Positions 6,660 through 14,571 of a stretch of 15,793 nucleotides of DNA are shown piece by piece; the stretch's first letter is position 1; the number at the start of each line of letters is the position of its first letter. Both the position numbers and the translations under genes were made by a program. Below the pieces are notes generated by a model, which was not told where the DNA came from, ran no database searches, and saw only the letters and a program-made list of their open reading frames with translations. The stretch spans positions 1 to 15,793 of the forward strand of contig CALHKJ010000442.1 in the NCBI GenBank assembly GCA_938033975.1. Direction: 5' to 3'. The stretch is from an uncultured Saprospiraceae bacterium (GTDB lineage: Bacteria > Bacteroidota > Bacteroidia > Chitinophagales > Saprospiraceae).

Positions 6660-8414
6660 ATGTTTAAGCGTCTAGCTCTTCTATTTTTTGTCTCCTTCTT
6701 TACTTTAAATGCCAATGCACAGAGTAAAAAGGTGCATTTTTACCTGGAAAACCTAGTAAACGCATCAGATGGACCTTATGATTGCCTAATTGCATTCCAT
6801 TCTGACTTCAGTGTGGAAATAGATGAAAATCTTGAGAAAAAGGAAAAAGGAAGCCTTGTATATTCAATTCTTAATCAAAATGCCAACAACAGTCAAAGAG
6901 AGGCCAGAGACCTTTTAGATGAATTGAACATCGCCTTTAAAACTTTCCTAATTGCAAATTGTATTCACGCCAAACTAAATGAAGAACATATCTATCAGTT
7001 GGCGGCACTGGAGCAAGTAAGGACTATCATGTACAATCCTTCCGTTATGCTTGATGAACCAATGGAGTCACAGGAAATTGAATTTAGAGAGGCAGAACCA
7101 GAATGGGGCATACAAATGATCAATGCAGATAGTGTTTGGAAAATGGGTTACACTGGTCAAGGAGTAATTATTGGTGGTCAAGATACTGGTTTCGATTGGG
7201 ATAATGATGTCTTGATAAATAAGTACAGAGGTTATGAAACAGAAAGCCAAATGGCAGATCATAACTACAATTGGCATGATGCAATCAGTGAGATAAATCC
7301 CTTGCACATGGATTCTATAATAACCGATAACACAAATCCTTGTGGGCTTAAGGTTCTTGCTCCATGTGATGATCACAATCACGGAACGCATACAATGGGG
7401 ACCATGGTAGGTTCTGATACACTCAATGCAATTGGTGTAGCACCAGATTCTAAATGGATCGCTTGTCGAAATATGGAAAGAGGTTATGGAACACCTGCAA
7501 CTTATTTGGAATGCTTTGAATGGTTCCTAGCACCAACGGATCTCAATGATGAAAATCCAGATCCAAATAAAGCTCCTCATGTTATAAATAATAGCTGGTC
7601 CTGTCCAGAAATGGAAGGTTGCAATGAATTAAATTGGTTTATTCTAGAAGAAGCTGTTAATAATCTAAAAGCTGCCGGAGTTGTGGTAGTTGTCTCTGCT
7701 GGAAACAGCGGACCTGCCTGCAATACAATTAGTACTCCAGCTACAATATTTGAAAATTCATTTACAGTTGGGGCCACAGCTTCCAATGATACGATTGCTG
7801 CTTTCAGTAGTCGTGGAACAGTGGCGGTTGATAGTTCATTTAGGCTTAAGCCAAATGTTTCTGCACCAGGTGTTCAAGTGAGATCTTGTATTAGAGACAA
7901 CCAATATAGATCCTTCAGTGGAACGAGCATGGCAGGACCTCATGTGGCAGGAGCTGTTGCTCTTATAATTTCAGCCAATCCTAGTCTTGCGGGAAGAGTA
8001 GATGTAATAGAGGGGATATTAGAATCTACCGCAATATCCAAGACCGATACACTGAGTTGTGATGGAGTAAGTGGCATGGAAATTCCAAATCCAGTATACG
8101 GTTTTGGAAGAATAGACGCCTTAGCTGCAGTCAACCAAGCATTAGCTTATTCTAGTGTTCAAGATTTGCCAGACTCAAATCCATTTATCATTTATCCTAA
8201 TCCGACAAGCGATAAAATTTCAATTTCATTTGATCAAAGAACTACCGCAACAATAAAGTTATTTAGCTATGATGGAAAATTGTTGTCAACAAAAGCTATC
8301 AACACCAAACAAAACGTTGACTTCAATGTAACTGGAATGGCCAATGGAATTTATTTTATTAGAGTGGAAGACGTTAACAACAACTATATTGAGAAATTTA
8401 TAAAAGTCGATTAA
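6660..8414 (+). CDS. Secreted subtilisin-like serine protease (S8, bacillopeptidase F-like) with type IX sorting tail
   Basis: A signal peptide (MFKRLALLFFVSFFTLNANA, cleavage before Q21) is followed by a prodomain of about 120 residues and an S8 catalytic domain (about 150-495). The triad is visible: D175 in GGQDTGFDW, H241 in DHNHGTHTMGTMVG and S423 in FSGTSMAGPHVAGA. The oxyanion residue is N349 in VSAGNSGP. The opening WGIQMINADSVWKMGYTGQG is typical of the bacillopeptidase F-like subgroup. Residues 510-584 form a Por_Secre_tail sorting domain: YPNPTSDKISISF, KLFSYDGKLL, and GIYFIRVE ending in EKFIKV. The protein is expected to cross the inner membrane by Sec and the outer membrane by the type IX system, then be released or attached to the surface. 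At 584 residues it looks complete. Its substrate is unknown; roles in nutrition or in processing surface proteins are both possible. Confidence 0.93.
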   Translation: MFKRLALLFFVSFFTLNANAQSKKVHFYLENLVNASDGPYDCLIAFHSDFSVEIDENLEKKEKGSLVYSILNQNANNSQREARDLLDELNIAFKTFLIANCIHAKLNEEHIYQLAALEQVRTIMYNPSVMLDEPMESQEIEFREAEPEWGIQMINADSVWKMGYTGQGVIIGGQDTGFDWDNDVLINKYRGYETESQMADHNYNWHDAISEINPLHMDSIITDNTNPCGLKVLAPCDDHNHGTHTMGTMVGSDTLNAIGVAPDSKWIACRNMERGYGTPATYLECFEWFLAPTDLNDENPDPNKAPHVINNSWSCPEMEGCNELNWFILEEAVNNLKAAGVVVVVSAGNSGPACNTISTPATIFENSFTVGATASNDTIAAFSSRGTVAVDSSFRLKPNVSAPGVQVRSCIRDNQYRSFSGTSMAGPHVAGAVALIISANPSLAGRVDVIEGILESTAISKTDTLSCDGVSGMEIPNPVYGFGRIDALAAVNQALAYSSVQDLPDSNPFIIYPNPTSDKISISFDQRTTATIKLFSYDGKLLSTKAINTKQNVDFNVTGMANGIYFIRVEDVNNNYIEKFIKVD

Positions 8415-8419
8415 CTTCG
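8389..8419 (+). promoter_or_regulatory. Probable promoter of trhO
   Basis: TTG (8389-8391), a 20-bp spacer and TAACTTCG (8412-8419) fit the Bacteroidota pattern with one mismatch. It overlaps the end of the subtilase gene, giving trhO its own start about 25 bases before its ATG. Confidence 0.45.
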
Positions 8420-8448
8420 CATTTTTTCTCACGTTTCATGCAAAAGCG

Positions 8449-9495
8449 ATGGGCAAGACCTTACACAACAAAATAAATAAACTAGAGCTTCAACAAGCTT
8501 TACTAGATGAGCCTTTTGAAAGAGTAACACTTTCATTTTATCAATATGCCCACATAGGCAATACCAGGCTCTTTAGAGATCACTTTTTCATTTTACTAGA
8601 TAGCATCAATGTCTTTGGTAGAATATATGTTGCCAACGAAGGAGTAAATGGACAAGTCTCAGTCCCACAACATCATCTTGATAAGTTTAGAGAAAAACTC
8701 AATCAAATAACTTTCCTTGAAAATATAAGATTGAATATCGCCATAGATGATGACGGTAAGTCATTCATCAAATTAATGATCAAGATTAGGAATAAGATTG
8801 TGGCTGATGGATTGGATGATGAGACCTTTGATGTAACCAACAGAGGTACACATATTGGAGCTGAGGAGTTTAATAAACTAACAGAAGAGGAGCAGGCAAT
8901 CGTTGTAGACATGAGAAATCATTATGAAAGCGAAGTTGGACATTTTAAAGATGCTATCACTCCAGATGTAGCAACTTTTAGGGAGGCGCTCCCACTTGTG
9001 GAAGATATGCTCCAAGACAAAAAAGATACACCGATCATTATGTATTGCACAGGTGGAATTCGATGCGAGAAAGCAAGTGCATACTACAAGCATAGAGGTT
9101 TTAAAAATGTATACCAACTTGATGGAGGTATCATTGAGTATGCTAGACAGGTCGAACAAAAAGGTCTTGATAATAAGTTTGTAGGAAAGAACTTTGTCTT
9201 TGATGACAGACTAGGAGAAAGAATTTCAGAAGATGTTATTTCTAAATGTCATCAGTGTGGAAAACCAAATGACGATCATACCAATTGTGCAAACGATGCC
9301 TGCCACATTTTATTTATCCAATGCAAGGAGTGTGCAGAAAAGTATGATGCATGTTGTTCTTCAAAATGTCAGGACTTCAATAAGTTACCGAAAGAGGAAA
9401 GAATCAGATTAAGAGTAACTGAAGAATTCAATGGAACAAAGTTTGGGAAGGGGAGATACAAGGCGCATCACAAAGATGATCAATTAAAAACTTAG
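8449..9495 (+). CDS. trhO: tRNA uridine(34) hydroxylase TrhO (rhodanese-domain protein)
   Basis: TrhO (formerly YceA) uses molecular oxygen to hydroxylate U34 of certain tRNAs to 5-hydroxyuridine, a precursor of cmo5U/mo5U wobble bases. The N-terminal ferredoxin-like part (about 23-125) contains RIYVANEGVNGQVSVP. The rhodanese domain (about 145-240) has VDMRNHYESEVGHF and the active-site loop MYCTGGIRCEKAS, with C200 as the catalytic cysteine. The C-terminal third is Cys-rich: C267, C270, C280, C285, C292, C295, C302, C303 and C307, arranged as in the metal-binding tail of longer family members. At 348 residues it matches the family. The start is ATG at 8449; the earlier ATG at 8438 is out of frame. 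Its stop overlaps that of the convergent response regulator in the four bases TTAG. Confidence 0.93.
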   Translation: MGKTLHNKINKLELQQALLDEPFERVTLSFYQYAHIGNTRLFRDHFFILLDSINVFGRIYVANEGVNGQVSVPQHHLDKFREKLNQITFLENIRLNIAIDDDGKSFIKLMIKIRNKIVADGLDDETFDVTNRGTHIGAEEFNKLTEEEQAIVVDMRNHYESEVGHFKDAITPDVATFREALPLVEDMLQDKKDTPIIMYCTGGIRCEKASAYYKHRGFKNVYQLDGGIIEYARQVEQKGLDNKFVGKNFVFDDRLGERISEDVISKCHQCGKPNDDHTNCANDACHILFIQCKECAEKYDACCSSKCQDFNKLPKEERIRLRVTEEFNGTKFGKGRYKAHHKDDQLKT

Positions 9496-10142
9496 TCCAT
9501 CAATTTTTTCTCTATTGCTATCCGTACAAGTCCAGCCGTGTTTCTAGCATTTACTTTTGCAAGCAAACTTGATCGATGAGATTCCACAGTTTTTAAAGAG
9601 ATAAAAAGTTTCTTTCCGATTTCCTGAGTAGTAAACTCCTGAACGATAAGTTTTAATACTTCTTTTTCTCTTCGAGTAATTTTTGGAATGAAGCCTTCTG
9701 ACTTGTTACCACCTTTTCGATCATTCATCAAACCACGCATGATGGTTTGAGTTACATCTTTACTAAAAAAGGTCTTGCCACCTTGTATAGTTTGTATAGC
9801 TTCCATCAATTCGTCCTGCCCAGTATTTTTAAGAATATATCCTTTGGCGCCAAATTTTAAAATCTCGGAAACATAACTTTCTTGATTAAACATGGATATA
9901 GCTAAAATCTTCATGTCAGGGAAAGCTGCAATAACTTCCTTACATACTTCAATCCCATTTTTTTCTGGAAGATTTACATCTAAAAGAATGATATCAACTT
10001 CATTTTTTTTCAAGAATGGTAGTATAGAAATACCATCATAGCACTTGCCTACAACCTGTATACCATCCTGCCTATTTAAGATAGATTCTATCCCGTCAGC
10101 AAACATTGAATGATCATCGGCGATTAAAATTTTTGTTGACAT
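9492..10142 (-). CDS. NarL/FixJ-family response regulator (REC-LuxR HTH)
   Basis: This is a cytoplasmic two-component regulator of 216 residues. The receiver domain (4-120) has the acidic pair D9-D10, phospho-acceptor D55 in ILLDVNLPEKNG, the switch Ser at S83 (ILAIS) and K105 in GYILK. A linker precedes the LuxR-type HTH (about 152-214): ITRREKEVLKLI, FTTQEIGKKLFISLKTVESH, then NARNTAGLVRIAI. All residues needed for phosphorylation and DNA binding are present. It is transcribed away from a TPR sensor kinase 495 bases off, so the two probably form a pair. A probable promoter and palindrome lie just upstream, and it may control itself. Regulated genes are unknown. Confidence 0.93.
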   Translation of the reverse strand: MSTKILIADDHSMFADGIESILNRQDGIQVVGKCYDGISILPFLKKNEVDIILLDVNLPEKNGIEVCKEVIAAFPDMKILAISMFNQESYVSEILKFGAKGYILKNTGQDELMEAIQTIQGGKTFFSKDVTQTIMRGLMNDRKGGNKSEGFIPKITRREKEVLKLIVQEFTTQEIGKKLFISLKTVESHRSSLLAKVNARNTAGLVRIAIEKKLMD

Positions 10143-10177
10143 AAACTATGGGTGAATTAGTAAGATAAGCAATATCC

Positions 10178-10209
10178 CAAAAATATCCACAAGATATGTC
10201 GATGACATA
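10178..10209 (-). promoter_or_regulatory. Response-regulator promoter with palindromic operator
   Basis: On the minus strand TATTTTTG (10185-10178) matches TAnnTTTG exactly and lies 36 bases before the ATG. In place of a -33 TTG there is a perfect 15-bp palindrome, TATGTC-ATC-GACATA (10195-10209), centred 17 bp upstream of the -7 element. Missing -33 plus palindrome suggests an activator-dependent or autoregulated promoter; that is inference. Confidence 0.5.
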
Positions 10210-10271
10210 GGGGAAAACCCTCATTTTTCAAATTGGGTGTTTTTCATGATAAATAGCCGACATTTCAGCTA

Positions 10272-10279
10272 TACTTTTG
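10272..10279 (+). promoter_or_regulatory. Possible -7 element inside the long intergenic region
   Basis: TACTTTTG matches TAnnTTTG exactly and is identical to the -7 element of the strong promoter at 15619-15626. No TTG lies at the right distance upstream, so support is partial. It would start a transcript near 10286 that runs to the terminator ending at 10597. Confidence 0.3.
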
Positions 10280-10285
10280 AATTAT

Positions 10286-10597
10286 AAGATTTCTAAAGAG
10301 AATCTAAAAGAGAATGTAATTCGCGGAACATTAGAATAAGATATTATTACACGAGGCTGAATACACCTCGGGTGATAAGTATAATTCACAAGTTGGTTAG
10401 AAAGAGAATATGGGAGCAATGATTGCTTGATTATAAAAAGCAAAAAACTAATAACAACCCATTATTTCCGTTTTTTGACGAAAGTCATTGCCTCCCTTTT
10501 CTCCAACCAAAAAATGACATAAGAATCACTTATTATATTTAGGATTGACTATTGTAAATGGAAAGAAAGTGCCCTCATAAAGATGAGGGCTTTTTTT
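10286..10597 (+). ncRNA. Candidate small RNA or long leader before the sensor kinase
   Basis: The 494 bases between the response regulator and the kinase hold no credible reading frame, yet end in a perfect plus-strand terminator. Something non-coding is therefore transcribed towards the kinase. Working back, the best -7 element is at 10272-10279, giving an RNA of about 310 bases. Inside are a hairpin CGAGG/CCTCG (10352-10370), a 13-bp palindrome AGCAAT-G-ATTGCT (10415-10427) and three copies of AAAGAGAAT (10295, 10307, 10401). It does not resemble 6S, tmRNA, SRP RNA or RNase P RNA. The alternative is a short attenuated leader of the kinase mRNA started by TATATTTA at 10534-10541. Confidence 0.3.
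10571..10597 (+). terminator. Perfect rho-independent terminator 39 bases before the sensor kinase
   Basis: GCCCTCAT (10571-10578) and ATGAGGGC (10583-10590) form a perfect eight-pair GC-rich stem with a four-base loop AAAG, followed by seven T. The in-frame ATG at 10583 upstream of the kinase lies inside its right arm, so it is not a plausible start. The structure either ends an intergenic RNA or works as an attenuator of kinase expression. Confidence 0.9.
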
Positions 10598-10636
10598 ATT
10601 TTGATTCCTCACTATGTTGTACCTTACCACTTTCAA

Positions 10637-12403
10637 ATGTTTAGCAAATTTTCCATATTATTATTTATCCTATGCCTTTCGGCAAATACCTTCGCGCAGG
10701 TTAATTACAATGAACTAGAAGAAAAACTTAACAAGGCACGAGAGGAAAATAATTACAAAGACCTTGCAGCAACTTATCTAGCAATTGGTAATTATCAAGA
10801 AGAGTATTCCAAGAATCATGAAAAAGCTTTTGAATCATTCACAAGAGCTATGCAATATTTTAAGTTGGTCCAGGATAGCAACGCCTATCACCTTACCAAA
10901 TTAAAAGTAGCCAATCATTTTAGACTTACTGAGCAGAGGCAGCAAGCATTAGAAAATTACAATGAAATAATCCATTACTTCAAAAGAACGAATCAAGAGA
11001 AAAATTTGGCGAAAGCCTATCTCGATGTTTCAATCTTACATGGTAATAATAATGATCTAGAACCGCAAGGTTTATACCTAGACTCCATCCAATCGTTCTC
11101 ATTCATCAAGTCAGATACCTTATTTAATGTACTATTCAATTTTGAGAAAATTCGATACTTTAGATCGGTCTCAGATCTCAATGAAGCCAGAAGACTTTGT
11201 CAAGAAACTTTTGAATTAAGTGAATACCTCGAAAGCGATTTGTATAAAGGGAAGGCATTATTTTATTTAGGCACCTTGGTGACAAATTCAAAACCTAAGG
11301 AGTCTCTTGTACATTTTCAAGATGCATACTCTTTTGTGGAAAAAAGACCATTGGAACCAATTAAGTTAGATCTACTGAAAGAACTATCCGAAGCGCACCT
11401 AAAAAACAAAGAATTTGAAGAGGCATATCTGTATTCCAAAAAATACAGTGAATTGAATGATTCAATCTTAAACAAAGAAAGAGCAGAGGCAATCAATAAC
11501 CTTACGGTTAAATATGAAACCAGAGAGAAAAATCGAGAGATCGAACTTTTGGAAAGACAAACCGAGTTGGTAAAAGATGTCAATGATCAGCAAAGAAGGG
11601 CTTTGTATGTATTGGGAGGCGGAATGCTTTTACTTGCTATTACTACTTACTTTATTGTTCAGTTTTTTAGACAGAGAATAAAAGCTACAAGGATTATCAA
11701 TGCACAAAGGGATAAGATTGATAAACAAAAAATCAAGGACCTAGAAAATGATGTAAAAATCAATTCGATGCAGTCTGTCATTGAAGGCCAAGAATTAGAA
11801 AGAGAAAGAATCGCCAAAGACCTTCATGATAGTTTAGGTGGTCTACTAAGTGCTATCAAACTTCAATTTGAAAAAGTAAGATCAGACTCTAATATTGATG
11901 GAGAAGATTTTAATAATGCACAGGGACTTTTAGATACTGCAGTTGACGAGGTAAGATCTATCTCAAGAAACTTGCAGCCAGGATCTCTCAATGATATGGG
12001 TTTGGTTGCGGCTATCAATGACTTGGTAAATCGATACAGAGGAGAAGCATACCCCGAGATAGATTTTCAGCATTATAATATCCCGAGAGACATGGATAAT
12101 ATGTTTGCAACATCCCTTTATCGGATTATCCAAGAACTGCTCAATAATGCCATTAAATATGCAAAGGCAAATGAAATCATCATTCAGATAAATAAAGAAG
12201 ATGATGAAATCATTATTTCTTTAGAAGACGATGGAATTGGTTTTAATACAAAGTCTTTTGAAAAAGGAATGGGATTAGAAAATGTCCAGTCGAGAGTAAG
12301 TTACCTAAAAGGTGATTTACAAATTGATAGCCAAGAAAATATTGGAACCTCGTATTTGATTCATGTAAAAATGGCGGATGCTAAGCAACAAGGAATTAAG
12401 TGA
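10637..12403 (+). CDS. TPR-containing sensor histidine kinase (HisKA_3/HATPase)
   Basis: The frame is open from 10583, but that ATG lies in a terminator stem. The ATG at 10637 begins a proper signal peptide, MFSKFSILLFILCLSANTFA, giving 588 residues. Residues about 25-290 form helical TPR-like repeats facing the periplasm, followed by a coiled coil (about 290-320), a transmembrane helix (YVLGGGMLLLAITTYFIVQF, about 324-343) and a cytoplasmic kinase. The HisKA_3 motif ERIAKDLHDSLGG places the phosphorylated histidine at H397. The ATPase has the N box QELLNNAIKYA, D box EDDGIGF and G box KGMGLENV. This build is common in Bacteroidota and pairs with NarL/FixJ regulators such as the one encoded divergently next door. 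The sensed signal is unknown. The last 26 bases overlap the next gene. Confidence 0.92.
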   Translation: MFSKFSILLFILCLSANTFAQVNYNELEEKLNKAREENNYKDLAATYLAIGNYQEEYSKNHEKAFESFTRAMQYFKLVQDSNAYHLTKLKVANHFRLTEQRQQALENYNEIIHYFKRTNQEKNLAKAYLDVSILHGNNNDLEPQGLYLDSIQSFSFIKSDTLFNVLFNFEKIRYFRSVSDLNEARRLCQETFELSEYLESDLYKGKALFYLGTLVTNSKPKESLVHFQDAYSFVEKRPLEPIKLDLLKELSEAHLKNKEFEEAYLYSKKYSELNDSILNKERAEAINNLTVKYETREKNREIELLERQTELVKDVNDQQRRALYVLGGGMLLLAITTYFIVQFFRQRIKATRIINAQRDKIDKQKIKDLENDVKINSMQSVIEGQELERERIAKDLHDSLGGLLSAIKLQFEKVRSDSNIDGEDFNNAQGLLDTAVDEVRSISRNLQPGSLNDMGLVAAINDLVNRYRGEAYPEIDFQHYNIPRDMDNMFATSLYRIIQELLNNAIKYAKANEIIIQINKEDDEIIISLEDDGIGFNTKSFEKGMGLENVQSRVSYLKGDLQIDSQENIGTSYLIHVKMADAKQQGIK

Positions 12404-13307
12404 TCTGCTAAATCTCCCTTCCCCTCTCACAGAAGTTCAATCTGCAAGTTTATCTGAAAAGAACATAAGCCTGCAATTAAAGCGCGACGATCTGATTCAT
12501 CCAGATATTTCTGGCAACAAGTGGCGCAAACTTTATCTCAATATTCTTGAAGCCAAAAAACAAAACAAGGATACAATCTTAACCTTTGGTGGTCCATTTT
12601 CAAATCACATTTACGCAAGCGCAGCTGCTGCAAAAATTTTTGGTTTGCGTTCAATTGGAATTATTCGAGGGGAATATGTTGATCCTAATAATCACACAAT
12701 CAAATTTGCGGAAACGCAGGGGATGGAAATTGTCAGAATCAGTAAAGCCATTTACGGAAGTGATAAAGAAACCATTGCGATGCAATACCCTGAAGCTTAT
12801 ATGATTCCTGAAGGAGGAAACAACGACTTGGGCAGAAATGGTATGAGCTATCTTGCAGAAGAGTTAAATCAGATTGCAATTAATGAAGAAATGATTTTGG
12901 TACTTCCTGTTGGGACAGGTTGTACGATGGCTGGTTTGGTCCAACATCTCAATAAGAATTTTTCAGTATTAGGAATAAACGTGCTGAAGAATAAATCCAT
13001 TGATGCAGAGATGGCAAGCCTAACAAAAGATAGTGAAGTGAAGTATGAAATAAACCACGACTATCACTTTGGAGGATATGCAAAAACCACAAAGGAACTT
13101 ATAGATTTTGCAAATGAGTTTGCTGAAAAACAATCGGTAAATATCGACCCAATTTATACAGCAAAATCTATGTACGCGATTTATGATCTCCTTGCTAAGG
13201 ACAAATTTGCACAGGGCTCAAAAATTATTTCTCTTCATACAGGCGGACTGCAAGGTATTATTCCTTACAACAGTTTGAATAACCATAAAATCAAACTGAT
13301 CAAATAG
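12378..13307 (+). CDS. PLP enzyme of the ACC deaminase/D-cysteine desulfhydrase family, probably D-cysteine desulfhydrase
   Basis: This 309-residue fold-type II PLP enzyme carries K48 in HPDISGNKWRKL as the Schiff-base lysine, SNH (75-77) in GGPFSNH stacking on the cofactor, and PVGTGCTMAGL (177-187) holding its phosphate. Pseudomonas ACC deaminase requires E295 (in the motif VYEGKSM) and L322. Here the matching positions are T261 in DPIYTAKSM and T288 in SLHTGG, with the same 27-residue spacing. Work on tomato and Pseudomonas enzymes showed that non-Glu/Leu residues at these positions go with D-cysteine desulfhydrase activity (D-cysteine to pyruvate, H2S and ammonia). The start ATG lies 26 bases inside the kinase gene, so translational coupling is likely. 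The last eight bases overlap the convergent membrane-protein gene. Confidence 0.88.
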   Translation: MLSNKELSDLLNLPSPLTEVQSASLSEKNISLQLKRDDLIHPDISGNKWRKLYLNILEAKKQNKDTILTFGGPFSNHIYASAAAAKIFGLRSIGIIRGEYVDPNNHTIKFAETQGMEIVRISKAIYGSDKETIAMQYPEAYMIPEGGNNDLGRNGMSYLAEELNQIAINEEMILVLPVGTGCTMAGLVQHLNKNFSVLGINVLKNKSIDAEMASLTKDSEVKYEINHDYHFGGYAKTTKELIDFANEFAEKQSVNIDPIYTAKSMYAIYDLLAKDKFAQGSKIISLHTGGLQGIIPYNSLNNHKIKLIK

Positions 13308-14559
13308 ACTGTGTCAGTTTTTGAATAATCTTAAACTCAGACAAAAAGACTTTAGCAACCACTCTTAGCACAGTGTACACTGGAATTGCCAAGACCATTC
13401 CAACCACTCCACCAACTTGTGCTCCCACCAATACGATTAAAAATATTTCAAGCGGATGTGCTTTAACAGATCTACCAAAAATAAATGGCTGGATTAAGAA
13501 GTTGTCAACCATCTGCATGATGACAAAAACGATGACAACTTTTCCTAAGACAGGAAGTAATTCATTGTAGAAAGATAGATCTAGGTTTGAAGTAAATGTG
13601 ATGATGACGGCAAAGGTTGCTCCTAGGATTGGTCCTATGTATGGAATTACATTCATGAGTGCTGCGAAAAATCCAATCAGCAATGCATTCTTAATTCCAA
13701 ATAAAGAAAGTAATACAGTTACCAAGGTTGTGACCACAAATACTTGACTTGCTATCCCAATAAAATACCTTACCAATAGACGCGAAGATTCTTCGATAGC
13801 ATGTTCGGTTTCTACAACAAATTTGTCTGGAACAATATTGGTGATCATGCCCGTAAATAATCCTTGCTCTCGTAAAAAGAAAAAGGATATAAACAATATG
13901 GAAAATATGCCGATCAAAAAGTTGCCAAGAAATCCTACCATACTTCCCAAGATGTTTTGAATGCGCTGTGGATTGATAAAGGAAATAATGTTTTCCTTGG
14001 CGGCATCAAAAAAAGTCTTGTTTGGGTTTTGCTGTATTTTAGGTTCTGGTGCTTCTTCCTCTGCTTCATTGACATTTACAAATATGGTTACACCAGTCAA
14101 TAAAGAATCATTTCTGATGATAGAGTCTAGGTGTATTACCTGCGCTTCCGCAAATGGTTTTTCGTCTTCAATGACTTCTGCAGTTTCAATGACCTCTGGT
14201 TCGAATGTTTTGATAAAACCTCTCCTTTCTAACATCTTTTGCCAATCATTGATTGGTTCTTCGATAGCATCTATGGCTTTTGCATAATCAATGTTGGATA
14301 TATTTCTTGCTTGTTGTAATAATGGAGGTATAAATATCCATAGCATGATGGCGCCAAACAGAATAAAAATGAAGAGCGTTAGTAATGCAGAAATATTTTT
14401 TCCTAAGAATTTTTTAAAGAGTCTAAAGAATGGAGAGCCTATCATTGAAACTGACCAAGCCAAGATGATATATGCTACTAGATTGCTGAAGTAATACATG
14501 ATTCCTAATGCGATGAGCACAGAAACTCCAATAACAATATATCGTGTTTTGAAAACCAT
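13300..14559 (-). CDS. AI-2E family (PerM/UPF0118-type) membrane transporter
   Basis: This polytopic inner-membrane protein of 419 residues has hydrophobic segments at about 8-37, 58-80, 205-228, 265-288, 291-325, 337-356 and 370-403. Family motifs are present: NVIPYIGPILGA (303-314) and DNFLIQPFIFGRSVKAHPLE (352-371). Members have been linked to AI-2 export, Na+/H+ exchange or other efflux, so the substrate cannot be assigned. It is longer than usual (about 350-370) because residues 118-180, between the second and third membrane segments, form an acidic stretch rich in Glu and Pro. It lies 12 bases after queG and is probably co-transcribed with it. Its end overlaps the convergent PLP gene by eight bases, so the two mRNAs share antisense tails. 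Confidence 0.9.
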   Translation of the reverse strand: MVFKTRYIVIGVSVLIALGIMYYFSNLVAYIILAWSVSMIGSPFFRLFKKFLGKNISALLTLFIFILFGAIMLWIFIPPLLQQARNISNIDYAKAIDAIEEPINDWQKMLERRGFIKTFEPEVIETAEVIEDEKPFAEAQVIHLDSIIRNDSLLTGVTIFVNVNEAEEEAPEPKIQQNPNKTFFDAAKENIISFINPQRIQNILGSMVGFLGNFLIGIFSILFISFFFLREQGLFTGMITNIVPDKFVVETEHAIEESSRLLVRYFIGIASQVFVVTTLVTVLLSLFGIKNALLIGFFAALMNVIPYIGPILGATFAVIITFTSNLDLSFYNELLPVLGKVVIVFVIMQMVDNFLIQPFIFGRSVKAHPLEIFLIVLVGAQVGGVVGMVLAIPVYTVLRVVAKVFLSEFKIIQKLTQSI

Positions 14560-14571
14560 TCTTAAAAGTAT

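Noticed and set aside
7068..7391. 107-codon minus-strand frame inside the subtilase gene
   Set aside because: It lies over the catalytic Asp/His region of a clear protease and its translation resembles no protein.
10403..10430. Tiny frame MGAMIA in the intergenic region before the kinase
   Set aside because: Six codons without a ribosome-binding signal; it lies over a palindrome.
13961..14287. 108-codon plus-strand frame opposite the AI-2E-type gene
   Set aside because: Its Ser/Ala-rich translation mirrors the opposite-strand membrane protein; no start signal or homology is evident.
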